Assembly: GCF_010091925.1 (NCBI RefSeq)
Contig: NZ_WVID01000007.1
Coordinates: 124,001-188,000 of the forward strand
Direction of reading: 5' to 3'
DNA from: Nostoc sp. B(2019)
GTDB lineage: Bacteria > Cyanobacteriota > Cyanobacteriia > Cyanobacteriales > Nostocaceae
DNA: 64,000 nt
Position numbers and translations under genes: made by a program. Below, piece by piece: positions 34,617-44,378 of this stretch; position 1 is the stretch's first letter, and every line of letters begins with the position of its first letter. Below the pieces are notes generated by a model. The model was not told the origin of the DNA and did no database searches. It saw only the letters and a list, made by a program, of their open reading frames with translations.

Positions 34617-36734
34617 ATGCAAAGAATTGACATTCATCCCACCCATAGTTACGAGAACTTTAAGCTACGTCCTGGTACTGCTATCCCTTTTGGAGCAACC
34701 TTAGTGCCGGGAGGCGTTAATTTTTCTATATTTTCGCGTCATGCTAAATCTTGTACTTTAGTGCTGTTCAATAAGCACTCTCCAGAACCAATGGCGGAAA
34801 TTCCATTTCCAGAAGAGTTCCGCATTGGCAATGTCTTTAGTATGGTCGTATTTGAATTGGATTACGAAAACCTCGAATACGGCTACCGGATGGATGGGCC
34901 TTTCAAACCCAAAGAAGGTCACTGGTTTGACCCGACGAAAATTCTCTTAGATCCTTACGCCAAAATTATTGGTGGTAGAGATATTTGGGGAGAAAAGCCT
35001 GATTGGTACAATATGTATCACCATCGAGCTCGTCTGGCATTCGATGACTTTGATTGGGAAGGTGAGCGCCCCCTACAAATCCCTACTGAAGATTTGATCA
35101 TCTATGAGATGCACGTCCGTAGTTTTACTCGTCATCTCTCCTCTGGAGTTAAGCATCCAGGAACCTTTGCCGCTATCCGCGATAAAATCCCCTATCTTAA
35201 AGAGCTAGGCGTCAACTGTGTTGAACTGATGCCCATATATGAGTTTGACGAGTTTGAAAACAGTCGCCCTAATCCTCAAACAGGGGAATTGTTGCTTAAT
35301 TATTGGGGTTACAGTACTGTTGGCTTCTTTGCGCCGAAAGCTGGCTACGCAGCTACAGGCAAATATGGGATGCAAGTTGATGAACTAAAAACGTTGATTA
35401 AGACCTTGCATCAAAATAATATTGAGGTAATTTTGGATGTTGTCTTCAACCACACAGCAGAGGGTAACGAGTACGGCCCTACTATTTCCTTTCGTGGGAT
35501 TGACAACCAAACCTACTATATGCTGACGCCGGAGGGCTACTACTTTAACTTCAGTGGTACTGGCAATACCCTCAACTGCAATAACCCTATTGTTCGCAAT
35601 ATGGTGCTTGATTGTCTGCGCTATTGGGCTGCTGAGTACCACATTGATGGCTTCCGCTTTGATTTAGCGGCGATTTTGGGGCGTGACCCTTGGGGTTCGC
35701 CACTCTCAAACCCACCACTGCTAGAAAGTCTTGCTTTTGACCCAATTCTCGCTAACTGCAAACTGATTGCTGAAGCTTGGGACGCAGGCGGTTTGTATCA
35801 AGTTGGCTCTTTTCCAGCGTTTGGGCGCTGGCTAGAGTGGAATGGGAAGTATCGGGATACGATTCGCCAGTTCCTCAAAGGAGAGCCGGGAAAGGTTGGG
35901 GATATGGCACAGCGGCTACAGGGTTCGCCGGATCTTTATGCTTGGGCGGGTCGGGGGCCGACGGCTTCGATTAACTTTATCACTTGCCATGATGGTTTTA
36001 CGCTGATGGATCTGGTTTCCTATGATGGGAAGCATAACGAAGCTAACGGCGAAAATAATAACGATGGGACTAACGATAACGATAGTTGGAATTGTGGCTG
36101 GGAAGGCCCGACTGATAACCCAGATATTAACGCCCTACGTCGCCAACAGATCAGAAATGCGATCGCCATGTTAATGGTAAGCCAAGGAGTGCCGATGATC
36201 CTCATGGGTGATGAGATGGGACGCACTCAACTAGGTAATAACAATACTTACTGTCACGACAACGAACTTAACTGGCTGGACTGGAAACTGTTGGAATCAA
36301 ATGCAGACTTGTTTAAGTTTTTTAAACACTGTATTGCCTTTCGTAATGCTCACCCCGTACTCAGAAATAAATTCCACTTCCAGAATACAGATTACGCCGC
36401 TAGTGGCTATGCCGATATTACTTGGCATGGAACTAAAGCATGGGAAGCTGATTGGTCTAATTCTAGTCGCATCTTGGCTTTTATGCTCTGTGGGAGACAC
36501 GCCAAACAAGGAACGCTAACAGACAATTACATCTACGTGGCGATGAATATGCATTGGGAAAGTAATTGGTTTGAAATACCAGGACTTCCCCAGGGAATGC
36601 AATGGCACGTCTTTGTTAATACTGGTGCTACGCCACCAGAGGAAAGCTGGTATCCTGGTACAGAACCAGTACTGGAAAATCAGTTTGGATTGCTCATCGG
36701 AGGTAGGTCAGTGGTCATATTAGTGGGAAAGTAG
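34617..36734 (+). CDS. glgX: Glycogen debranching enzyme (isoamylase type)
   Basis: A 705-residue GH13 enzyme that hydrolyses alpha-1,6 branches of glycogen. An N-terminal CBM48-like domain (FKLRPGTAIPFGATLVPGG, NFSIFS) precedes the catalytic barrel. Catalytic regions are DVVFNHTAEG, the nucleophile in HIDGFRFDLAAILGRD, the acid in IAEAWDAGGLYQVG, and ITCHDGFTLMDLVSY. The ORF can be read from a GTG at 34593. The ATG at 34617 has an AGGAAG ribosome site and matches family N-termini. A ParA-like gene follows on the same strand. Confidence 0.94.
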   Translation: MQRIDIHPTHSYENFKLRPGTAIPFGATLVPGGVNFSIFSRHAKSCTLVLFNKHSPEPMAEIPFPEEFRIGNVFSMVVFELDYENLEYGYRMDGPFKPKEGHWFDPTKILLDPYAKIIGGRDIWGEKPDWYNMYHHRARLAFDDFDWEGERPLQIPTEDLIIYEMHVRSFTRHLSSGVKHPGTFAAIRDKIPYLKELGVNCVELMPIYEFDEFENSRPNPQTGELLLNYWGYSTVGFFAPKAGYAATGKYGMQVDELKTLIKTLHQNNIEVILDVVFNHTAEGNEYGPTISFRGIDNQTYYMLTPEGYYFNFSGTGNTLNCNNPIVRNMVLDCLRYWAAEYHIDGFRFDLAAILGRDPWGSPLSNPPLLESLAFDPILANCKLIAEAWDAGGLYQVGSFPAFGRWLEWNGKYRDTIRQFLKGEPGKVGDMAQRLQGSPDLYAWAGRGPTASINFITCHDGFTLMDLVSYDGKHNEANGENNNDGTNDNDSWNCGWEGPTDNPDINALRRQQIRNAIAMLMVSQGVPMILMGDEMGRTQLGNNNTYCHDNELNWLDWKLLESNADLFKFFKHCIAFRNAHPVLRNKFHFQNTDYAASGYADITWHGTKAWEADWSNSSRILAFMLCGRHAKQGTLTDNYIYVAMNMHWESNWFEIPGLPQGMQWHVFVNTGATPPEESWYPGTEPVLENQFGLLIGGRSVVILVGK

Positions 36735-36796
36735 AAAAAGACTGAAGGATGATCGGACTTCAGTTCATACTTCATACTTCATACTTTGAGTACGTC

Positions 36797-37558
36797 ATGT
36801 CCAAAATTATCTCTGTCCACTCATTCCGGGGAGGAACCGGGAAATCAAATATAACTGCTAATCTGGCTGCTACGGTTGCTCGTTATGGACATCGGGTTGG
36901 CATTGTTGATACTGATATCCAATCACCAGGGATTCATGTTGTTTTTGGTTTCGATGAGGAAACGATGGATCGTTCCCTGAATGATTATTTGTGGGGCCGC
37001 TGTGATATTGAGGATACTGCATACAATGTCACTTCGGCTTTGAAGGAGACAGCCCAGAAAAATAGCGCTATTTACTTGATTCCTTCCTCTCTAAATCTTG
37101 GTGAAATTACCAGAGTTCTGCGTGAGGGATATGACGTAGGCTTACTACATGATGGCTTCCAAGAACTGCTTGAAAGACTAAATTTAGAATATTTATTTAT
37201 TGATACCCACCCTGGTCTGAATGAAGAGACACTACTGTCGATTACCATCTCTGATGCTTTGATCATCATCTTGCGTCCAGATCGTCAAGACTTTCAAGGT
37301 ACTGCTGTGACTGTGGATGTAGCTCGTCAATTAGAAGTGCCTGAGTTACTACTGGTGGTCAATAAGGCGCTGCCAAATATGGATTTCAAAGCTTTACAAG
37401 AACGGGTAGAGATAGCCTACAACGCATCGGTAGCGGGCGTCTTCCCTCTCGCCGAAGAACTAATGGAACTAGCTAGTAGTGATATTTTTTGCCTACGCAA
37501 CCCCTATCATCCCTTTAGCCTGGTAGTAGAAGCGATCGCCAAACAAATTATGGGCTGA
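36797..37558 (+). CDS. MinD/ParA-family ATPase
   Basis: A 253-residue deviant-Walker P-loop ATPase. It has the P-loop SFRGGTGKSN (the signature lysine of KGG is replaced by Arg), the Walker A' segment VGIVDTDIQSPGIH, and a Walker B-like EYLFIDTHPGLNEETL. It lacks an obvious C-terminal amphipathic MinD helix. Typical roles are positioning of cell components or chromosomal loci, and no partner is present here. The longest ORF starts 16 codons upstream in a TTCATAC triplicate. The ATG at 36797 (MSKIISVHSF) is preferred. Confidence 0.85.
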   Translation: MSKIISVHSFRGGTGKSNITANLAATVARYGHRVGIVDTDIQSPGIHVVFGFDEETMDRSLNDYLWGRCDIEDTAYNVTSALKETAQKNSAIYLIPSSLNLGEITRVLREGYDVGLLHDGFQELLERLNLEYLFIDTHPGLNEETLLSITISDALIIILRPDRQDFQGTAVTVDVARQLEVPELLLVVNKALPNMDFKALQERVEIAYNASVAGVFPLAEELMELASSDIFCLRNPYHPFSLVVEAIAKQIMG

Positions 37559-37593
37559 AAAATTTACATATATTACCAACTGCGATCGCAATT

Positions 37594-38937
37594 ATGAAAA
37601 AAGCTAGCTTTTTAAGCCTAACATTTCTAATTACAGGACTAATTAATCCCATCCCTGTTTCGGCTGAGGCTATCATACCTCAAGTTATTCGCAATATCAG
37701 CTTACAAACTCCAACTGTCCCAGTACTAAAAGATGTTGTAGCTGAACAAGAAAAAATCTGGAAAAAAGACTATGAAAATTACATAGGCTCAACTTTTTCC
37801 AACGAATTAATGACGGCTAAGGCTATTAGCTACACCTTGCGAAAAATTAAAACCCAAACTGGGAAAAGTTCTGCCGTTGTCTATTTAATACCGACCGATA
37901 AACAACTAAAAATTCTCTTAGTAACGCCTAAAAGTAATCCGATCATTAAGAGTATACCAGCAGCTAATAGAGAGGATTTACTCAAAATAACTAAACAGTT
38001 TCAAACTGAGCTTAGTAATCCAAGAGATGTTAACAATACTAACTACTTGGCTTCTGCAAAGCAGCTTTATCAGTGGTTGATAGCTCCCATTGAAAAAGAC
38101 CTGAAAGCTGAAAATATAGATACTTTAGTTTTTTGTGTCGGTGCTGGCTTGCGCTCTGTGCCATTTTCGGCATTACATGACGGTGAGCAATTTCTTATAG
38201 AGAAATACAGCGTTAGTTTGATTCCGGCTTTTAGTCTGACTGACACTCGTTACAGCGATATCCGCAACTTCTCAGTTTTAGCTATGGGAGCTTCCCAGTT
38301 CAAAAACCTCGAACCTCTACCTGCTGTACCGATAGAGTTATCGACAATTGTGCAGAGTAAAGGGGGAAGCCGCTTTTTGAATGATAAATTTACTTTAGAA
38401 AATTTGCGATCGCAACGGTATCAGAAACCTTACAAAATTATTCACTTAGCAACCCACGGAGTCTTTCAACCAGGGTCAGCCAGTAACTCCTACATTCAAT
38501 TTTGGAATACCAAGGTGCAATTAAACCAGTTGCGACAGTTGCAATTGAATACTCCTCTTGTAGAGTTATTAGTGCTGAGCGCTTGTAGAACCGCCTTGGG
38601 GGATAAACAAGCAGAACTAGGCTTTTCCGGGTTGGCGCTGGAAGCAGGAGTCAAGTCTGCAATGGGTAGTCTCTGGTCTGTTAGTGATGCAGGAACTTTA
38701 GCCCTGATGACAGAATTTTACCAACACCTGAGAACATCACCCATTAAAGCAGAAGCTCTGAGGCAAACACAGATAGGAATGCTCAATGAGCAAATTCAGA
38801 TTAAACAAGGACAATTGCGTCAAGCAGGGTTGAGAGTAGGAACGCCTTTACCGCCAGAAATAGCAAAACTTGGAGATTTTAATTTATCTCATCCATACTA
38901 TTGGGCAGCTTTTACAATGATTGGTAGCCCTTGGTAG
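37594..38937 (+). CDS. Secreted CHAT-domain protease-like protein
   Basis: A 447-residue protein with a signal peptide (KKASFLSLTFLITGLI...VSAEA) and a C-terminal CHAT caspase-like domain (about 150-447). The catalytic dyad is the His in IIHLATHGVFQPGS and the Cys in LVLSACRTALGDKQAELG. Motifs FSGLALEAGVKSAMGSLWSV and the terminal YYWAAFTMIGSPW are standard for cyanobacterial CHAT proteins. Unlike most, it has no TPR array before the CHAT domain. It lies 35 bp after the ParA-like gene, so co-transcription is possible. Confidence 0.88.
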   Translation: MKKASFLSLTFLITGLINPIPVSAEAIIPQVIRNISLQTPTVPVLKDVVAEQEKIWKKDYENYIGSTFSNELMTAKAISYTLRKIKTQTGKSSAVVYLIPTDKQLKILLVTPKSNPIIKSIPAANREDLLKITKQFQTELSNPRDVNNTNYLASAKQLYQWLIAPIEKDLKAENIDTLVFCVGAGLRSVPFSALHDGEQFLIEKYSVSLIPAFSLTDTRYSDIRNFSVLAMGASQFKNLEPLPAVPIELSTIVQSKGGSRFLNDKFTLENLRSQRYQKPYKIIHLATHGVFQPGSASNSYIQFWNTKVQLNQLRQLQLNTPLVELLVLSACRTALGDKQAELGFSGLALEAGVKSAMGSLWSVSDAGTLALMTEFYQHLRTSPIKAEALRQTQIGMLNEQIQIKQGQLRQAGLRVGTPLPPEIAKLGDFNLSHPYYWAAFTMIGSPW

Positions 38938-38949
38938 ATGTAGCGCTAT

Positions 38950-39987
38950 CTAAAATAAGTTTGCTCGTTTGTTTAACATTTCAGCAAGGGTTAGGTTTAA
39001 GTGAGTTTCCCCATTAAAGACTGTCCCAAGTTCACCTTGATGGAATTGAACAGAGTCTAGATGATAAACTTCCGTTGATAGAGGGATGTAACCAACCTGA
39101 CTAACAAATGTTGGAGCGTTTGCCAGATAAAAGTCTACAAACTTTTTTACTTTGGGTTTGGTTTGGGCAGACTTGAAGTTGACGTAGATAAATAGTGGGC
39201 GAGACAAAGGCTGATATTGAGTTGCCTCCACTGTCTGACGTGAAGGGAGCACAGAACCTTTGCCGTTGTTAACTGCTACAGCTTTTATCTGATTTGTGTT
39301 GGCTTGGTAGTAGGCCATGCCAAAGTAACCCAAGGCATTCGGGTCTTGACTTACTCCCTTGACCAGCACGTTGTCATCTTCACTATCTGTGTAGTCATTG
39401 CGCGATGCTTTAGATTTACCCACCGTTGCTTGGGTGAAGTAGTCAAAAGTGCCAGAATTTTTATCTGGGCCATAGAGGTTGAGGGGTTTGTCGGGCCAGG
39501 TACTACGAATTTGGTTCCATTTGGTAATTTTCCCTTCGGCGGCTGGTTCCCAGATTTTCTGTAACTCAGCAATCGTGATGTCCTTTGCCCAATCATTTTT
39601 GGGATTGACCACCACAGTCAGGGCGTCAAAGGCAATAGGAAGTTCTACATAATTAACGTTGTTTTGCTTGCATACTGCCATTTCCTCTTTGAGGATGGGG
39701 CGTGAGGCATTGCTGATATCGATTTTACCTTCGCAGAACTTTCTAAATCCTCCAGTAGTACCGGAAATACCAACCTTAATTGGCACCTTGTTGCCTTCAC
39801 TACCGTCGAACTCCGAAGCAACCACCTTTGTGATTGGATAGACGGTGCTAGAACCATCAATCTCAATTGTTTGCTTTCGTTGCATCTGGGCGCTAGTAAA
39901 TGGATCGTCAACTAGTGCCGTAATAATAGTCAATAAACCCAGGATACCAAACGGGATTGCCCACCTTTTTAGTGTTGTATTCATCAC
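38950..39987 (-). CDS. pstS: PstS-family phosphate-binding protein (SphX-like)
   Basis: A 345-residue periplasmic solute-binding protein with an N-terminal signal/anchor helix (residues 8-30). The phosphate-binding motifs are IDGSSTVYPIT, GISGTTGGFRKFCEG, DISNASRPI and GPDKNSGTFDYFTQ. The form without other pst genes beside it resembles the phosphate-starvation protein SphX. It is convergent with the CHAT gene, with only 12 bp between stops. I see no convincing Pho box. Confidence 0.9.
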   Translation of the reverse strand: MMNTTLKRWAIPFGILGLLTIITALVDDPFTSAQMQRKQTIEIDGSSTVYPITKVVASEFDGSEGNKVPIKVGISGTTGGFRKFCEGKIDISNASRPILKEEMAVCKQNNVNYVELPIAFDALTVVVNPKNDWAKDITIAELQKIWEPAAEGKITKWNQIRSTWPDKPLNLYGPDKNSGTFDYFTQATVGKSKASRNDYTDSEDDNVLVKGVSQDPNALGYFGMAYYQANTNQIKAVAVNNGKGSVLPSRQTVEATQYQPLSRPLFIYVNFKSAQTKPKVKKFVDFYLANAPTFVSQVGYIPLSTEVYHLDSVQFHQGELGTVFNGETHLNLTLAEMLNKRANLF

Positions 39988-40108
39988 TTTAAACCTATGA
40001 CGTGAATAAATGTTTAAAACCTAAATTTGTAACTACTTTGGCTATTCTTAAGCCTCTTGCAAAACAAATTTCTGGAAACTGTACACTTGTCATTCAAAGT
40101 AGTGACAC

Positions 40109-41194
40109 CTAATGGGAGGAAGAACCAATCTCGTTGACATTGCGAAGCATTGTTAGACAAATGGCATCTAAAGGTAAGTCGTTTGGATCGTGACCGAAGG
40201 GTTCTTCAATTTCCGCCCCTATTTCATCAATGCCAAGCAAGATAAAGCTCAAGAAAGCTAACGTCGGCCCAGTAAACCAATGTAGACCACTGACTAATCC
40301 CCAAGGAAGCATCAGGAAATACATCGTCAATAGCATCTTGAGAGTAATGGTATATACCAGGGGCACTGGTGTTTTCAAAATGCGTTCACAGCCACCCAAG
40401 ATATTCACCATTTCATCTAGCAATTGATGTAGAGCAATCAACTCAAACATATCGATAGATTGACGCTCCTGCTGATGCTGAAAATAATCCCCAATCCAGT
40501 AAGCAATCTTGAGCGGGGGATGATTTGTATTTATTAGCGTCTGATACTTAGATGATGACATTAAAGGAGATAATTCGGAACTCACTTGTTCTCTTCGCAG
40601 ATGCAGCTTCATTGCCACTGGAAATGCAACTACTAGTAGCAATACTGCTTCTTTTTCTGTTCTATCCTCTGGCTCAGTTTCTTCAATTACGAGGCAGATT
40701 CTCCGAGCCAGGTTACGAACAGTGTTGACCATTCCTCCCCACAATTTCCGAGCTTCCCAATGGCGATCGTGGGCTGTATTTGTTCTGAAGATTAATAGTA
40801 AGCTCAAAACAATGTTGAGAGAGATAATAATATTGGGAATACTTTTAATATCACTATTAAGTTTGGATAAATCTCCAGAGTAATTGAACAGTGAAATTAT
40901 AAAGCCATATCCACCCCATAAGATCACCCAGGGTAAAACTGCCTGAATAACTGATTCTGCAAGGTGTAAAGTTACTTTAAATCCAGAGAAGTTTTCGCCA
41001 GAGTAGAGTCCATATCTTTCACTGAATGATCTCTTAGAAACGTGTTTCTCAGTAGAAAAAAATCTTTTTTGAGATTCTTTTAGTAATAGTTTCGTCTGAG
41101 ATATTGAACTTGAATACTTTTCCCTAGGTTCTCTCAATTTATTATTTTTTTCCTCTGAGGGGAAAGAAATATTTTTATTATTTCGTTCTTCCAT
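40109..41194 (-). CDS. Bestrophin-family anion channel
   Basis: A 361-residue membrane protein of the bestrophin/UPF0187 family. An unusually long polar, charged N-terminus (about 75 residues, MEERNNKNISFPSEEKNNK onward) precedes membrane segments near 85-105 and 120-140. Then come RTNTAHDRHWEARKLWGGMV and NTVRNLARR, a hallmark block of the family, and a C-terminal pair near 290-325. Bestrophins conduct chloride or bicarbonate. The next gene upstream is a beta-carbonic anhydrase and then pxcA, which favours bicarbonate (inference). Confidence 0.85.
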   Translation of the reverse strand: MEERNNKNISFPSEEKNNKLREPREKYSSSISQTKLLLKESQKRFFSTEKHVSKRSFSERYGLYSGENFSGFKVTLHLAESVIQAVLPWVILWGGYGFIISLFNYSGDLSKLNSDIKSIPNIIISLNIVLSLLLIFRTNTAHDRHWEARKLWGGMVNTVRNLARRICLVIEETEPEDRTEKEAVLLLVVAFPVAMKLHLRREQVSSELSPLMSSSKYQTLINTNHPPLKIAYWIGDYFQHQQERQSIDMFELIALHQLLDEMVNILGGCERILKTPVPLVYTITLKMLLTMYFLMLPWGLVSGLHWFTGPTLAFLSFILLGIDEIGAEIEEPFGHDPNDLPLDAICLTMLRNVNEIGSSSH

Positions 41195-41498
41195 CTCTAA
41201 ACCTCTGATAAATGTCTAAGCTTTGATATTTGACAGAAATTTAGGCTATGTCATAACGGATATGGATATACTTTTCGCGAAGCTTGGCTAAATCAGAACA
41301 GACTAGCGATGGGGTTAAGGGTGCTATGGTCATGGGCAATTAAACTAACTTGATATTAGAAGGCGATGTCTACGACGGGCTACGCCTACGCACAAGGAAT
41401 AAATTGCTCGTGTTGCTGCAATTGGTAATTTTAAGAAAATTGGCGATCGCCAGCTGTATGCAGCGATCGCTATTTGTCTAACCTCTGGTTTTCTTACC
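41195..41498. other. Spacer between carbonic anhydrase and bestrophin genes
   Basis: This 304-bp stretch contains HIP1 sites (near 41442 and 41463) and a dispersed Nostoc element (GGCGATGTCTACGACGGGCT near 41362). No ORF is supported. It separates two minus-strand genes. Confidence 0.5.
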
Positions 41499-42134
41499 TT
41501 AATATGCAGCGAGAGATAATGAGCGTAGTCCCCATTTTTTTGTTGAGACGTGCAAGTCTTTGATCAAACCAGTCCTTAAATCCACCACCCAGCCATGAAC
41601 TTCAGGTGCTTTTTGCTGTTGAAGTGCTTGACGCATGATAGAAGTTTGGTAGAGATTTTTAACTTGCATCATCACGTTCAATTCTGATAAGAGGTTCAAA
41701 CGTTCTTCTTGTGTTGGCAAGGCATCAATTTCCTCTTGATTTTGTAAATAGGTTTCTCGAATTGGATTCACCCAATTATCAATAATTCCGGTTGTTCTCC
41801 CTTCTAACGCCGCCTTAATTCCACCACAACCGTAGTGACCAGAAACAATAATGTATTTCACCTCCAGATGAGAAATTGCGTAGTCTAAAATGGATAAAAA
41901 GTTAATATCCGTAAGACAAACTTGATTGGCAATATTACGATGGACAAATAACTCTCCGGGTTCTGTGCTGGTAAATCTTGTTAGGGCTAAACGACTGTCT
42001 GAACATCCAATGTAGAGATAGGGTGGGTGTTGTCCATCTGCCAGTTCTTCAAAGTAAGTGCGGTCTTGAGCTTGTTTTTGTGTAGCCCAAGCCTGATTAT
42101 TTTTGAGGATTTCTTCAATGCTGTAATGTCTCAT
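41499..42134 (-). CDS. Beta-carbonic anhydrase
   Basis: A 211-residue beta-class carbonic anhydrase. The zinc ligands are Cys in YIGCSDSRLAL and His and Cys in VSGHYGCGGIKAAL. The Asp-Arg dyad (SDSR) is intact and HRNIANQV is conserved. No signal peptide or carboxysomal extension is present, so it is probably cytosolic. It lies in the same direction as pxcA (upstream) and the bestrophin (downstream). Confidence 0.93.
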   Translation of the reverse strand: MRHYSIEEILKNNQAWATQKQAQDRTYFEELADGQHPPYLYIGCSDSRLALTRFTSTEPGELFVHRNIANQVCLTDINFLSILDYAISHLEVKYIIVSGHYGCGGIKAALEGRTTGIIDNWVNPIRETYLQNQEEIDALPTQEERLNLLSELNVMMQVKNLYQTSIMRQALQQQKAPEVHGWVVDLRTGLIKDLHVSTKKWGLRSLSLAAY

Positions 42135-42245
42135 AGTCTAAACCTCGAATGTATGTTGTTGATTCTTCTTTATTGGTCACAAGTTTTATTCTGGATAAAA
42201 CTTTAAGCTAGTCGCCCTACCAGAGAATTTGTGGATTAATGAATC

Positions 42246-43526
42246 TCACTCATTCATGGTTTTAAGAGTTGCGAGAGCCGAAGGCGAAATACGACTCAGA
42301 TAGCGGAATATCCAATACTTCACAATAGTGTCCAAAATCACTGGAAATGTTGCAATGAACAGAAAGATATAGCTGTGATTTGCAGCGATACCTAGGTGGT
42401 CTGCGAATCCTTCTAAAAGCACTTCCCAGCCGTGTGGTGAGTGAAATCCCACAAATATATCGGTAAACAAAATGATGATAAAAGCCTTGGCACTGTCGCT
42501 GAGACCATATACAATCTCATCCATAAACGACTTCAAAATTGCAATTTCTCTCCGACTCACTAATAGTACTAAAATAAAAGCTCCTAGCGCTAGTAAATCG
42601 GCAAAAACATTGCTGATAGCACTATTACTTTTTTGCCAATACTCTTTAGCTAGTTCAGAAGCTTTATATTTTACACGCTCTTCAATTACTTCTTCTGACA
42701 TTGGAGGAGCAAGATTTATTATATTATCAAATTTGAGTTCTTCTTCAAAACCTTGCAAATCTTTTAAAGCTGACTCTTTCATTTCAGAATGCAGGAAAAG
42801 TTGCGGAATATTTTCAACTCTTACACGGTCAACGATTGGACTGATTAACAAGTTTTTCGATAACAGTTGAATCAAAATCGGAACCAGAATCAGTGTGAGT
42901 ACAAACTTCACAGAAGTCGTTGTCTTAGCTCTAGAACTACGAAATTTTCTGATAACTTCTTGTTCCTTGTTCGGACTGAAGTCATTTTTGATTTTATTAA
43001 TCGTTCTCCCAATTGATCTAGGCAGTACTCCGGTTTTATCATTAACAGTCTCAACAGAAATTTGATCTCCTGTTGAATACAGTTGAATGTTAGCTTTGCT
43101 CGAATTATTGTTTACAGTTTCCGAAAGTGGAACTAAAACTTGCGAAGTATTATCTTCTGTTGCATTTTCATATCTATCTAATACTTCATCTACTAATTTC
43201 AGCTTTGCTAAATGATTAGGGCTGAGATCACCAAAGACAAACGTACTCGTTTTGAATTCTAGCACTCTCAGTTTAGCAATATTCAATTTTTTATTCAAAT
43301 CTGATTGCAGGCATGAGGTTACTGAAGCAGTGTGAATTGTCGATTCTGCGGAGACTTTGCTGCCATTAAAGTGCTCATTTTCAATGTCTTTAATCTTTAA
43401 CACAGCTTGATAGGCTTGCTCAAGGGAGCGATCTGATGTTCTTAGAAACTGTTGATTAACAGAGCGCAAATAGTTTCTGAACTTTATTGCCAATTGATTT
43501 GTTCTATTTGAAAAGCTAGAAGACAT
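42246..43526 (-). CDS. pxcA: Proton extrusion protein PxcA (CemA family)
   Basis: A 426-residue inner-membrane protein. The N-terminal ~230 residues are polar and helical. The C-terminal CemA-like part has about four membrane segments: FVLTLILVPILIQLLSKNLL, DLLALGAFILVLLVSRREIA, FIIILFTDIFVGFHSPHGWE and FLFIATFPVILDTIVKYWIF. PxcA supports light-induced proton extrusion and through that CO2/HCO3- uptake. The invariant FHSPHGWE block is intact. Confidence 0.93.
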   Translation of the reverse strand: MSSSFSNRTNQLAIKFRNYLRSVNQQFLRTSDRSLEQAYQAVLKIKDIENEHFNGSKVSAESTIHTASVTSCLQSDLNKKLNIAKLRVLEFKTSTFVFGDLSPNHLAKLKLVDEVLDRYENATEDNTSQVLVPLSETVNNNSSKANIQLYSTGDQISVETVNDKTGVLPRSIGRTINKIKNDFSPNKEQEVIRKFRSSRAKTTTSVKFVLTLILVPILIQLLSKNLLISPIVDRVRVENIPQLFLHSEMKESALKDLQGFEEELKFDNIINLAPPMSEEVIEERVKYKASELAKEYWQKSNSAISNVFADLLALGAFILVLLVSRREIAILKSFMDEIVYGLSDSAKAFIIILFTDIFVGFHSPHGWEVLLEGFADHLGIAANHSYIFLFIATFPVILDTIVKYWIFRYLSRISPSALATLKTMNE

Positions 43527-43639
43527 AACAGAACTCCAGTTAATACTATGTGCTATCTACACTCAAATTTTATGTGTAGATAAAACTCACATTTCTACAA
43601 CGCACCATGTATAGAGACTTATGCTGATTTTTGCGAATA

Positions 43640-43771
43640 TCAACCAGATTTCTCAAGAGTTTTGATTATGGCTAAACCAATTTGAGAAGCCAACAGTAGA
43701 AGTATCACGCTGACCAAATAGGCTATTGCCAAAAACTGAAGTGCTGTTTCAAAAGGAATCTGTGGGTTCAT
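43640..43771 (-). CDS. Small single-pass membrane peptide upstream of pxcA
   Basis: A 43-residue ORF. It begins MNPQIPFETALQF, continues with one hydrophobic helix (LAIAYLVSVILLLLASQIGL) and ends in a short charged tail (KTLEKSG). AAAGGAAA lies 6-8 nt before the ATG. Size and topology recall small photosystem or NDH subunits, but it matches none that I can name. It is 114 bp upstream of pxcA on the same strand, so co-transcription is possible. Confidence 0.55.
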   Translation of the reverse strand: MNPQIPFETALQFLAIAYLVSVILLLLASQIGLAIIKTLEKSG

Positions 43772-44111
43772 TTGCTGGTTTCCTTTAGCCAATGGTGCTG
43801 ATTAAGATTTCTTTAGTTAATCTTGATATTTCCTGCTAAGAGAAAGCCAACAAAAAAATCAGTCCCGAAGGAAAGAAAGCGCCAGGCATATATGCTTTAC
43901 TCAAATATATTTGCTACGGTGAGTCCAGTCCTTTACCCCCACGCAAAAGCCAAGCTACGCGTAGCATCGACCATAGGAGAAGGGCTGGGCTGATTTTTTC
44001 AAAGCTTGGGTCTAAGACAGTTCTACTTTGCCTTTAACTTTTGAACTAGGTATATACTATTTTCAATAGTAAGGCTCTGTTGTAAGGATTAGACTTTGCC
44101 TTGACTTTGTG
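43772..44111. other. Spacer with GCTACGCGTAGC palindrome
   Basis: I see no gene. A 12-bp palindrome GCTACGCGTAGC lies at 43954-43965, and a weak inverted repeat AAGATT/AATCTT near 43805-43826. Confidence 0.5.
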
Positions 44112-44378
44112 TCAGTAATAGAGTGTTATATCTTCACCGCACTCATCTGCTAAATAGCATAGGGACTTGAAGCGAAGAGTAACCATGTCCTCGTAAAGAG
44201 GGTTCAGCTTGCACAGGGGAGGAATGTGAAATAAGGTGCGGTTAAACAGTTTGACGTCTTGCTCAAAAGGACAACTAGCCGGGATCATCTTGCACAATAA
44301 ATGAGCTGTCTTACGGTCATGAACTTCTATGACATCAAGCCGTTGGTGAACTAGTCTTTGCAGATTACTAATCTTCAT
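44112..44378 (-). CDS. Mo-dependent nitrogenase family protein (C-terminal domain type)
   Basis: An 88-residue protein carrying the conserved block of the cyanobacterial Mo-nitro_C family: ICKMIPASCPFEQDV-type residues, LFNRTLFHIPPLCKLNPLYE, then LRFKSLCYLADECGED. Despite the family name these proteins are not nitrogenase subunits and their function is unknown. The Cys residues may bind metal. It stands alone. Confidence 0.85.
   Translation of the reverse strand: MKISNLQRLVHQRLDVIEVHDRKTAHLLCKMIPASCPFEQDVKLFNRTLFHIPPLCKLNPLYEDMVTLRFKSLCYLADECGEDITLYY

Noticed and set aside
39988-40108. Pho box upstream of the PstS-type gene
   Set aside because: Only one imperfect CTTAAGCCT-like match; no tandem 8-mers as expected for a cyanobacterial Pho box.
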